From Planctomycetota bacterium (GTDB taxonomy: Bacteria > Planctomycetota > Planctomycetia > Pirellulales > PALSA-1355), in the NCBI GenBank assembly GCA_003389325.1, contig QQVE01000054.1, positions 124,001 through 188,000 of the forward strand: a stretch of DNA of 64,000 nt, written 5' to 3'. Within the stretch, counting starts at the first letter, position 1. Every line of letters starts with the position of its first letter. Both the position numbers and the translations under genes were made by a program. Of this stretch, positions 34,343 through 41,895 are shown in pieces. The notes beneath the pieces are model-generated. The model was not told the origin of the DNA. It worked only from the letters and a program-made list of their open reading frames with translations, and did not search any database.

Positions 34343-34504
34343 AGTCGGCTATGAGAGAATACCAGTCCTGGCGGCTTAGAGTTTCACGCCCTACAGGACC
34401 CGAAGGGGCTTTGCGGCCATTCTAGGCAGCGGCGCCAGAAAACGCCACAGAATCTTGCCCGGAGCAGCGATTTGGGCCGGTCCGCGGCGATTGGCCAGCG
34501 CGGC

Positions 34505-34750
34505 TCAGCGACGAACCGATTCGCAGATATCCCGCAGCTCGCCGATCGACACGTCTTCCAGTCGAGACCCGCGGCGGTCGAGATGCTCATTGATTTTGAC
34601 CGCGGTCTCCTGCATCACCGAGTGGCTCTCCTCCGAGCCGCCACATAGTACGAAGTTCTTTCCGCGCGTCAGCCGCGTGTGGCCGTCCTCGGCGTCAAAC
34701 GCCAGCCCCAACAACGACGCCCGTTTGGCCTCTCGCTTCGATGCCCGCAT
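34505..34750 (-). CDS. 81-aa protein of unknown function
   Basis: Start at the ATG at 34750, with GAGG six bases upstream. The basic N-terminus (MRASKREAKRASLLGLAFD) is followed by a strand-rich middle (TRLTRGKNFVLCGGSEESH), and a helix region (MQETAVKINEHLDRRG). It resembles no family I know. The pattern LTRGKNFVLCGGSEESHSVMQ looks conserved, with a likely role among small planctomycete-specific proteins. It lies alone between the sigma operon and the next small gene. Confidence 0.7.
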   Translation of the reverse strand: MRASKREAKRASLLGLAFDAEDGHTRLTRGKNFVLCGGSEESHSVMQETAVKINEHLDRRGSRLEDVSIGELRDICESVRR

Positions 34751-34897
34751 GGGCAACCTCACACTGGCTGGGACCTGATGACGCCCGCGGAACCTGCGGG
34801 AAAACCGGCACTGCAAGTATAGGTCTGGCCGATTCGGACGGTCAAGTTTCGCGCAGAGACGCGGCAACCTCGATTCCGGAGGGGAGAAAAGACAGCC

Positions 34898-35095
34898 TCA
34901 GCCCGTCACGGAATCGCGCGCCAACTGTCGGGCCAGCTTGAAGGCCGCGTGGAGCGTCTGGGCTCGCACTTCCATCTGGTCGGGCGAATAGTTGAAGGGC
35001 GCCTCGCTCGTGGGAAGGCCAGCGATGGCGATGGTTACGGGCATCAACTCCAGGAACTCTCGATATCGGCGGCGCAGAGCGTCTTCGTCGGCCAT
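34898..35095 (-). CDS. 65-aa protein of unknown function
   Basis: Start at the ATG at 35095; GGAGGGG lies about ten bases upstream. The sequence has one helical segment (DEDALRRRYREFLELMPVTI), a loop (GLPTSEAPFNYSPDQ) and a C-terminal helix (HAAFKLARQLARDSV). It has no signal peptide or membrane helix, so it is cytoplasmic. It is not recognised. Confidence 0.68.
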   Translation of the reverse strand: MADEDALRRRYREFLELMPVTIAIAGLPTSEAPFNYSPDQMEVRAQTLHAAFKLARQLARDSVTG

Positions 35096-35318
35096 GGTCT
35101 CAATCCCCTCCAGCGCTGTGGTTTGGCGGTGCTGACGCGGCGGAACGGTCCCACCGGCGACGTTCCCATCCACTGATAACTGCTGGCCAGGGTGCGGGCA
35201 AGTGCAAGGGACTAGTGCATCGCGGAGGAACTGCGATCGACCCGCGACACGGCAGGCCAAGCCAACTCGATCCTGGGCGGACACTGCCGTGGCCGAACCG
35301 CCCCGGACGTTTCAAACA

Positions 35319-35930
35319 CTAGCGGCGCCGTCGCATCGCGCTGAGGACCGAAGCGGCGGCATCCTGGCTGTCTTTGGCCAACACCTTCGGCAGCTTGCCC
35401 GGCTCCTTCTTGTCCTTCTTTTTTCCGCCCGGAGAATCCTGGCCGGCCTGGGTCGCGTTGAGATCCATGGCGTCGGTGTCCGTGAAGCTGGTCGTCTCGT
35501 GAGTCGCCGTCTCGGCCGAGGCCTCGCTGCTGAGCCACTCGGTAACGTCGACCGGGTCCTTTGCCGCATTCGTAGCGGTCCGGGCAACGGCCTCCTTGAC
35601 GTCATGGACCGGCGGCTGCTTCTTAGCGCCGATGCCGTGGGCGAGGTGAACCTCGAAGCGCAACGGTCCCACCGTCAACCGGTCGCCGGTCTTCAATTCG
35701 CGCTCACCAACGATGCGCTCGTCGTTGACGAACGTACCGTTCTTGCTACCGAAGTCACGGACGCCGATATAGCCTTCTTCGACCAAAATCGCGCAGTGGT
35801 GCCGACTGATCAACTCGCTGCCGGCACGCAGATGGCAATCCTCAGCACGGCCGATCAGGAACTTCTTGCCGTTGACGGCAAGCTCCTTACCGGCGTTTTT
35901 TCCCTCTAAGACCTTTAGCTTCATATCCAT
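35319..35930 (-). CDS. FHA domain protein
   Basis: The 203-aa protein has an N-terminal FHA domain (residues about 3-95) with the phosphothreonine-binding residues Arg28 (FLIGRAEDC), Ser42-Arg43 (LISRHHCA), and Asn64-Gly65 with Asn69 (GSKNGTFVND). The rest is low-complexity, Ala/Thr/Asp-rich, with a Lys-rich patch (GGKKKDKKEPGK) and a basic end (SAMRRRR). FHA proteins read Ser/Thr-kinase phosphorylation, and planctomycetes carry many such kinases; none is in this window. It stands alone and has a good promoter upstream (36099-36127). Confidence 0.92.
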   Translation of the reverse strand: MDMKLKVLEGKNAGKELAVNGKKFLIGRAEDCHLRAGSELISRHHCAILVEEGYIGVRDFGSKNGTFVNDERIVGERELKTGDRLTVGPLRFEVHLAHGIGAKKQPPVHDVKEAVARTATNAAKDPVDVTEWLSSEASAETATHETTSFTDTDAMDLNATQAGQDSPGGKKKDKKEPGKLPKVLAKDSQDAAASVLSAMRRRR

Positions 35931-36098
35931 GGTTCAGTGCAGCTCCGCCCAAAGGCACACCAATAAACTATCGAAACGAGTGCGGACCGCTGGCGCGATC
36001 ACGAGCCTCGTAAGCGCATAGCCGCAACTGGGAATTGAAGTCTGCCGGTCCTTCTCTGTCGCAGAACGCGTTAGCGACCGGCACTTGCCTGATACCGC

Positions 36099-36127
36099 AT
36101 TATGTCAATAAATCGGGCTTCTGGCAA
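36099..36127 (-). promoter_or_regulatory. sigma-70-type promoter for the FHA gene
   Basis: On the minus strand, TTGCCA and CATAAT are 17 bases apart, each one base from consensus, within the only AT-rich stretch of the 280-base gap 35931-36210. It points to the FHA gene, leaving a leader of about 160 bases. No terminator for the glycine-cleavage operon is evident here. Confidence 0.6.
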
Positions 36128-36210
36128 TAAAATTCCAGCATTTCCGGCCGCTTCGCCCTTGCGCGGAGACGCAAAATAGTAAAGCCTTGCGGCCCCGTGC
36201 TGGGCCTCCG

Positions 36211-36969
36211 CTAGCGACGCTGGTTCCATGCCTGGGAGCCGTATCTTTCCCGAACCAACAAGCGTGCCCGACGCCGCGCCGTCTCGCCGAGTTCCGCGGG
36301 CTCAAGCCGCAGTTGCAAGCGGCCGGCAATCGCTGCTTGCCAGCTCTGCGCCAATGATCGCGGCGACAGCTCCTGATTCGTGAGCTCAACGAGGCCAGGC
36401 AGTTGAGGCGCGTGGCTACTGGCTGCCAGCAACAGGGAACCGTGCTGCAACACCGCACCGCGACGGCGTCGCTGCGCGCTACCGCAGATCTTGGCAGAAC
36501 CCGAGAGTACGTCCAGCGGCGCTCGGCGCTGGAAGCACAAGAACGGCTCCTCGGACATGGCAGCGACCGGTCCGCGATTGATTTGGGCGACACACCCAAA
36601 CCCGGCCAACACGTCGACCAAAGCTCCATGCACGGCCTCATAGAGCCGCGTGGTGTCGGCTGCCAACGGATGGGCAAGTGGCACCGTCAGGCAGTAGGTC
36701 AACTCCCGATCATGCAGTATGGCCCCACCGCCGGTCTGACGCCGCACCAGCGGACAATCGCGGCTGGCGGCGTGGCGCTCACGGTCGCGGTAGGGTTGGA
36801 AATAGCCGAGCGACAGCGTTGGCTCGCTCCAACCGTAGAATCGCAAGTAGGCGATCTCGTTGTCGGCCGCCGCCTCGAGCAAGGCTTCGTCCACGGCCAT
36901 CTGCCAGCCGCCGGTCTCCGGACCGTCGAGGATCAACTGGCACGGCAAGGGGAGTTTCGAAGCGGTCAT
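36211..36969 (-). CDS. LipM-like octanoyl/lipoyl transferase (BPL/LplA fold)
   Basis: The 252-aa protein has the biotin/lipoate ligase fold: RRQTGGGAILHD (residues 76-87) is the lipoyl-binding loop, and Lys160 in SGSAKICGSAQRR is the conserved lysine. The segment EEPFLCFQRRAP with Cys145, together with AVLQHGSLLL, matches the LipM/LipL type in which a cysteine carries the octanoyl group, rather than ATP-using LplA. It would transfer octanoate from ACP to GcvH, the first step of lipoate synthesis. It begins 43 bases after gcvPB, ending the glycine-cleavage operon that encodes its substrate. An LplA-type ligase remains possible. Confidence 0.85.
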   Translation of the reverse strand: MTASKLPLPCQLILDGPETGGWQMAVDEALLEAAADNEIAYLRFYGWSEPTLSLGYFQPYRDRERHAASRDCPLVRRQTGGGAILHDRELTYCLTVPLAHPLAADTTRLYEAVHGALVDVLAGFGCVAQINRGPVAAMSEEPFLCFQRRAPLDVLSGSAKICGSAQRRRRGAVLQHGSLLLAASSHAPQLPGLVELTNQELSPRSLAQSWQAAIAGRLQLRLEPAELGETARRRARLLVRERYGSQAWNQRR

Positions 36970-37012
36970 CGCACGCCGGGCCGAGCGCGAAGGCCCGCGA
37001 AGGACAAGACAA

Positions 37013-38467
37013 CTATTCGGCCCGCCAGGACATCACCGGCTGCCGCGCGGCGCGAACTTCATCGGGACGGCTGATGGACGTCGTGTGTGGAGCCTCGCAC
37101 AGCAAGTCGGGCGGCTCTTCGGTGATCCGGAACAGGGTCTCGGCGAAGGCGTCGAGCGTTTCCTTGGTTTCCGTCTCGGTCGGTTCGATCATCATCGCCT
37201 CGCGGACGATCGGCGGGAAGTATACCGTCGGCGCGTGAAATCCGTAGTCCAGCAATCGCTTGGCGACGTCCATCGCCGACACGCCGCGATCGCTCTTCAG
37301 CCGGGCGCCGCTGGCCACAAATTCGTGCATGCAACGATCGCCCTGCGGTACGGGAAAGATGTGCTTTACCTTCGAGAGCAGGTAGTTCGCGTTGAGCACG
37401 GCATTCTCGCTCACCCGGCGCAGTCCCTCGGGACCGTGCGTTCGCAAGTAGCAGTACGACCGCACCAACACGCCGACGTTGCCGAAAAAGCTCCGCACGC
37501 GGCCGATCGACTGTGGGCGGTCGTATTCCAGTTCGTAGCGATCGCCGTCGCGCACGATCACCGGGACGGGCAAGTAGGGCGCCAGCGCCTCGCTGACCGC
37601 AATCGGCCCGGCGCCGGGGCCTCCCCCGCCATGCGGCCCGCTAAACGTCTTGTGCGGGTTGAAGTGCATCATGTCGGCGCCGAAGTCGCCCGGCCGCGTG
37701 ATGCCCAGAATGGCGTTCATGTTCGCCCCATCCAGATAGAGCAGCCCCCCGAGGTCGTGCACCCGCTTGGCGATCTCGCCGATCTGGCGATCGAACATGC
37801 CCAGCGTGTTGGGATTGGTGATCATGAACACCGCCACGCTGTCGTCGAGTTTGGCGGCCAGATCCTCCATCTCGACGAAGCCGGCCGGGGTGCTCTTGAC
37901 CTGCACGGTGTCGAAACCCGCCATGGCGGCGCTGGCCGGGTTCGTGCCGTGGGCACTGTCGGGCGTGAGCACCTTGGTGCGTTTCTGGCCGAGTGTGCGA
38001 AAGTGGGCCGCGGCGATCAACAGCGATGTGAGTTCGCCTTGCGCGCCGGCGGCCGGCTGCAGCGATACGGCCGGCAGTCCGGCGATCTCGGCCAGCATCT
38101 GCTGCAAGCCGTCGAGCAGTTCCAGCAATCCCTGCAACGTTGCGCTCGGCTGGTAGGGATGCAGGTCGATCATGCCCGGCAGGCTGGCCAGTCGCTCGTT
38201 TCGCTTGGGGTTGTACTTCATCGTGCACGAACCCAGCGGGTAGAAGTGCGTGTCGACCGACATGTTTTGTGTCGACAGGTTCGTGAAGTGCCGCACCAAC
38301 TCCGGCTCCGAGAGCTCCGGCAACGGCGGCGGGGCAGGGGAGAGCGCTTCGGCGGGCAGCAGATCGTCAAGCGGCACCTCGGGCACGTCGCAGGCGGGCA
38401 ACTGGGCACTGCGGCGGCCCGGCCGCGCGAGTTCGAACAGCAGTTGGGTCGCTCGGGCGTTACGCAT
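37013..38467 (-). CDS. gcvPB: glycine dehydrogenase (decarboxylating) subunit 2
   Basis: The 484-aa protein is the C-terminal half of the split P-protein. The PLP lysine is Lys273 in FNPHKTFSGPHGGGGPG; other signatures are FYPLGSCTMKYNP, LTPDSAHGTNPASA and LYLDGANMNA. With GcvPA it decarboxylates glycine and passes the aminomethyl group to the lipoyl arm of GcvH. Its ATG overlaps the end of gcvPA by 8 bases, giving coupled translation of the two subunits. The length is typical for the split form. Confidence 0.97.
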   Translation of the reverse strand: MRNARATQLLFELARPGRRSAQLPACDVPEVPLDDLLPAEALSPAPPPLPELSEPELVRHFTNLSTQNMSVDTHFYPLGSCTMKYNPKRNERLASLPGMIDLHPYQPSATLQGLLELLDGLQQMLAEIAGLPAVSLQPAAGAQGELTSLLIAAAHFRTLGQKRTKVLTPDSAHGTNPASAAMAGFDTVQVKSTPAGFVEMEDLAAKLDDSVAVFMITNPNTLGMFDRQIGEIAKRVHDLGGLLYLDGANMNAILGITRPGDFGADMMHFNPHKTFSGPHGGGGPGAGPIAVSEALAPYLPVPVIVRDGDRYELEYDRPQSIGRVRSFFGNVGVLVRSYCYLRTHGPEGLRRVSENAVLNANYLLSKVKHIFPVPQGDRCMHEFVASGARLKSDRGVSAMDVAKRLLDYGFHAPTVYFPPIVREAMMIEPTETETKETLDAFAETLFRITEEPPDLLCEAPHTTSISRPDEVRAARQPVMSWRAE

Positions 38468-39818
38468 TGCTACAGGTCAGCTCCTTGAGACAAGCGGCGA
38501 GTCCGTCGATTTCGTCCTGCGTGCGGCGTTCGGTCACAGCCACCAGGAAGCAGTCGGCCAGGTCGTCGTACCAGCGCGATAGCGGCACACCGGCCAGGTA
38601 GCCCGATTCGCTCGCGCGCTCGAGCGCGGCTTCGACGTTGCCATGGGGACACCGCACGACAAACTCCTTGAACGTGGGGCGAGAAAAGGCGGGCACGAGC
38701 GACGTATCGGCGGTCAGCCGCCCGGATGCATAGCGCGCCTTTCGCAAGCAAAGTTCTGCCGTCTGGCGTATTCCCACGGGTCCCATCGCGGCCAGATACA
38801 CGGCGGCCCGCAGCGCGAATAGTCCCTGGTTCGTGCAAATGTTGCTCGTGGCCTTCTCGCGGCGGATGTGTTGCTCGCGGGTCTGAAGCGTTAGCACGAA
38901 ACAGCGTTTGCCACGGCGGTCGACCGTTTCGCCTGCGATGCGACCCGGCATCCGCCGAACATGTTGCTCGCGGCAGGCCATGATGCCCAGGTACGGCCCG
39001 CCGAAGGACATCGGGCTGCCGAGGCTCTGTCCCTCGGCCACGACGATGTCGGCGCCATAGTCGCCGGGGCGCTTCAGCAGTCCGAGACTGATGGGATCGA
39101 CCGCCACGACCAACAGGGCACCGGCGTCGTGCGCCGCGGCGGCCAGCGCGTCGACCTCCTCCAGACAGCCGAAAAAGTTCGGATGCTGCACCAGCACGCA
39201 CGCCGTATCGCCGTTGATCTGCGCGGCAAGCTCCGCGGGCGAAACCGTGCCCTCGGGCGTGCCCACGGTGACTAGCTCAATGCCCAGATTGGCCAAGTAG
39301 GTCGCGAGGATCTCGCGATACTCCGGGTGCACGCTATTGGCGGTCACGACGCGTCCGTGCCGCTTGGTGGTGGTCACGGCCATCAACACCGCCTCGGCCG
39401 CGGCACTGCCCCCGTCGTAGAGGCTCGCGTTCGAGACGTCCATGCCGGTGAGCTGCGTGATCAGCGTCTGATACTCGAAAAAGACCTGCAGATTGCCCTG
39501 GCTGGCCTCCGGTTGGTAAGGCGTGTACGAAGTGTAAAACTCTCCCCGGGCAGCGACGTGATCGACGATCGCAGGAATAAAGTGGTCGTAGCTTCCGCCC
39601 CCGAGGAAGCAAACCTTCTCACCGGCCGAGGCATTCTTGCCGGCCAAGGCTGTCAGATGCGCCGTGAGCTCCATCTCCGACAGAGCCGGCGGAATCGCCA
39701 GCGGACGCTTGAGTCGCAATTCCTCTGGAATCGCCTCGAACAACTCGTCGAGCGATTCCAGTCCGATCGCGTCGAGCATCGCTCGCTGGTCGTCGGTCGT
39801 GTTCGCAACGTAGGGCAT
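38460..39818 (-). CDS. gcvPA: glycine dehydrogenase (decarboxylating) subunit 1
   Basis: Start at the ATG at 39818 (452 aa), giving the family N-terminus PYVANTTDDQRAMLDAIG; longer frames run into gcvH. Signatures include GGGSYDHFIPAIVDH, YTPYQPEASQGNLQVFFEYQ, ASLYDGGSAAAEAVLMA and FGGPYLGIMACRE. It is the N-terminal half of the P-protein, lacking the PLP lysine, which is on GcvPB. It sits between gcvH (68 bases upstream) and gcvPB. The ribosome site is weak, so reinitiation after gcvH may help. Confidence 0.97.
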   Translation of the reverse strand: MPYVANTTDDQRAMLDAIGLESLDELFEAIPEELRLKRPLAIPPALSEMELTAHLTALAGKNASAGEKVCFLGGGSYDHFIPAIVDHVAARGEFYTSYTPYQPEASQGNLQVFFEYQTLITQLTGMDVSNASLYDGGSAAAEAVLMAVTTTKRHGRVVTANSVHPEYREILATYLANLGIELVTVGTPEGTVSPAELAAQINGDTACVLVQHPNFFGCLEEVDALAAAAHDAGALLVVAVDPISLGLLKRPGDYGADIVVAEGQSLGSPMSFGGPYLGIMACREQHVRRMPGRIAGETVDRRGKRCFVLTLQTREQHIRREKATSNICTNQGLFALRAAVYLAAMGPVGIRQTAELCLRKARYASGRLTADTSLVPAFSRPTFKEFVVRCPHGNVEAALERASESGYLAGVPLSRWYDDLADCFLVAVTERRTQDEIDGLAACLKELTCSNA

Positions 39819-39886
39819 GGTCTCGTCGTGCTGTGTGGCTTCACCGCGTGCGTCTCCGACGCGATTCGAGCGCGCTTGTGCCAAGC

Positions 39887-40285
39887 TCAATGTCCTTCCT
39901 CCGCGCATTGCTTTTCATAGTCGGCGTAGGCCAACAGGTTCTGTAGCTCCGCTTCGTCGCTGATCTTGATCTTCGCAATCCAGCCGGCACCGTAAGGGTC
40001 GTCGGTCAACTGTCCCAACTGGTCCGGAAGCGCGGCATTCACCTCGACGACCTCGCCGGTCACCGGGCTGTACAAGTCGCTGACCGCCTTGACGCTTTCG
40101 ACTTCGCCAAAGGAGTCACCGGCCTTCACTTGCCGACCGACTTCAGGCAGCTCCAGGAACACGAGGTCCGTCAGCGCTTCCAGGGCGAAGTGTGAGATGC
40201 CGATCGTGGCGATCTTACTACCGCCGTCGGTCTCAACGTGGACCCATTCGTGTGTCTTGGCGTAGAGCAAGTCTTGCGGCTGCAC
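39887..40285 (-). CDS. gcvH: glycine cleavage system H protein
   Basis: The 132-aa protein starts at a GTG with AAGGA eight bases upstream. Lys66 in EVESVKAVSDLYSP is the lipoylation site. It carries the aminomethyl group from the P-protein to the T-protein. It also is the substrate of the LipM-like transferase encoded downstream and, in the LipM-type pathway, can pass its lipoyl group to other dehydrogenases. It lies 26 bases after gcvT. Confidence 0.98.
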   Translation of the reverse strand: MQPQDLLYAKTHEWVHVETDGGSKIATIGISHFALEALTDLVFLELPEVGRQVKAGDSFGEVESVKAVSDLYSPVTGEVVEVNAALPDQLGQLTDDPYGAGWIAKIKISDEAELQNLLAYADYEKQCAEEGH

Positions 40286-40311
40286 GGTTCGAATCCTTAT
40301 GCGAGGTGCGG

Positions 40312-41415
40312 TTAGTTGGTGCGGCGGTAGAACGGCAATTCAACCGTTCGGGCAGGCTCGCCATGCCCGCGAACGTCGACGGCTACCTCGGTGCCCGGAG
40401 CAGCAAACGCGGCATCGACGTAGCCCATGGCGATCGGCTTCTCGAGCGTGGGCGAAAACGTTCCGCTGGTGACGTGCCCCACGGGCTGCCCGTCGGCCAG
40501 TACGGCGTAACCCTCACGCGGCACGCGCTTGCCGGCCAGTTCCCAGCCGATGCGCACGGGCATGTTCGCTTGATCGCGCAGTTTGGCGAGCGCGTCTCGG
40601 CCGGGGAAGCTGCGGTCCTTGAGATTGACCGCAAAGGCCAGCCCGGCTTGAAACGGATTGACGTCTTCGCTGAGCTCGTGGCCGTAGAGCGGCATGCCGG
40701 CCTCGAGCCGTAGCGTATCGCGGGCTCCCAGTCCGGCGGCACATCCGCCGACATGCTCGGCAGCCGCGACGAGTTGTTCCCACAGGGCAGGGGCCGAGCC
40801 GGCCGGAACGATGAGTTCGCAACCATCCTCGCCGGTATAGCCCGTGCGGCTGATGAGACCTTCGGTGCCGGCGATCTCGCTCGACGCACCGTGGTAGTAA
40901 CGCAACGAGGCCGGATCGACGCTCGACAGGGGGCGCGCGATCTCGAGCGCCTTGGGGCCCTGGACGGCGATCATTGCCGTTTCGCACGTCGCGTCGTAAA
41001 TCTCGACGTCGGCCGTGCGATGCGACTCGAGCCAAGCCAGGATTTTCTGCCGGTTGCTCGCGTTGACGACGAGTTGATAGGGGCTCGAGCTGTCCGCCAG
41101 GTGATAGACCAGCACGTCGTCAAGGATGCCGCCGTCCTGATTGGTGACCAGCGCGTAGCGAATCTGGCCCGGCTGCATACCGCGCACGCGGCGCGTGACG
41201 ATGGAATCGAGAAAGCTCTCGGCGTCGGAACCGCCGAAACGAACGCGGCCCATGTGCGAAACGTCGAATAGTCCGACTGCCGTGCGCGTCGCCTGGTGTT
41301 CGGTGACAATCGACGTGTACTGCACGGGCATCGACCACCCCGCGAAATCGACCATCCGACCGCCGTGCGAGGCGTGCCACGAGTGCAGCGGCGTTTGCGC
41401 AAGGGTACTGGTCAT
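40312..41415 (-). CDS. gcvT: aminomethyltransferase (glycine cleavage T protein)
   Basis: Start at the ATG at 41415 (367 aa), which gives the family N-terminus TPLHSWHASHGGRMVDFAG. The key Asp is in TNQDGGILDDVLVY, and TGYTGEDGCELIVP and LGARDTLRLEAGMPLYG are the folate-domain signatures. It transfers the methylene group from GcvH to tetrahydrofolate and releases ammonia. It is the first gene of the operon T-H-PA-PB-lipoyl transferase. I searched the 215-base gap upstream (41416-41630) for a glycine riboswitch and saw none. Confidence 0.97.
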   Translation of the reverse strand: MTSTLAQTPLHSWHASHGGRMVDFAGWSMPVQYTSIVTEHQATRTAVGLFDVSHMGRVRFGGSDAESFLDSIVTRRVRGMQPGQIRYALVTNQDGGILDDVLVYHLADSSSPYQLVVNASNRQKILAWLESHRTADVEIYDATCETAMIAVQGPKALEIARPLSSVDPASLRYYHGASSEIAGTEGLISRTGYTGEDGCELIVPAGSAPALWEQLVAAAEHVGGCAAGLGARDTLRLEAGMPLYGHELSEDVNPFQAGLAFAVNLKDRSFPGRDALAKLRDQANMPVRIGWELAGKRVPREGYAVLADGQPVGHVTSGTFSPTLEKPIAMGYVDAAFAAPGTEVAVDVRGHGEPARTVELPFYRRTN

Positions 41416-41630
41416 TCGGGTGGTCGTTTCCCGAGAGGTATGAATCGGACTCTCGCCCCTTAAGGACCGCGGAAGGCCCAATCGGCGTTCGAGAACCCAC
41501 GAGATGCCAATGAAGACGAACTTCAGTGGTCATTGTAGCGGCCACGAGCGAGATGCCTAGGGTGGCAGCGTGATGCGTACGTTTCATCCCCGAATTCGCC
41601 GGGGGATCTGGGCCGGTGCAGTGGAGTGGC

Positions 41631-41864
41631 TCAGGATGAGCTACTCTTCAGACGCATCAATTCCTCGCGTAGCGACACTTTATCAACGGCGTGACGCGGC
41701 CAAGGATCGTTTTTCAAGAGCAGGTCGGCCGCCGCCGTACGAATCGATTCCGAGCACTCCTTGGCTATCTCCCGAACAAGATCGTCGATTTCCGATCCGT
41801 ATACCTCGGCACCGTGTACGACGATATCGGTGTATGGATGGTCGCCCGGTTTTCCGGTGGGCAT
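41631..41864 (-). CDS. 77-aa protein of unknown function downstream of rnr
   Basis: The ATG at 41864 has GGGAG eight bases upstream and comes 32 bases after the rnr stop. The sequence has a GDHPYTDIVVHGAEVYG motif, a helical middle (IDDLVREIAKECSESIRTAA) and a basic, Ser-rich end. It looks like a small regulatory or toxin-antitoxin-like protein, but no family is recognised. Co-transcription with rnr is likely. Confidence 0.65.
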   Translation of the reverse strand: MPTGKPGDHPYTDIVVHGAEVYGSEIDDLVREIAKECSESIRTAAADLLLKNDPWPRHAVDKVSLREELMRLKSSSS

Positions 41865-41895
41865 CGCGCCGCTCCCACGAAGCAAATAGGCTCTG

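Noticed and set aside
36860..38488. 542-codon plus-strand reading frame opposite gcvPB
   Set aside because: Antisense by-product of high GC; gcvPB on the other strand is certain, and the frame has His/Gln/Arg-rich low-information sequence.
41586..41607. Hairpin ATCCCC/GGGGAT downstream of the rnr operon
   Set aside because: Only 6 bp and no T tract on the minus strand; not called as terminator.
41416..41630. Possible glycine riboswitch upstream of gcvT
   Set aside because: The tandem glycine aptamer core blocks are not found; only GGGGCGAGAG-like fragments occur.
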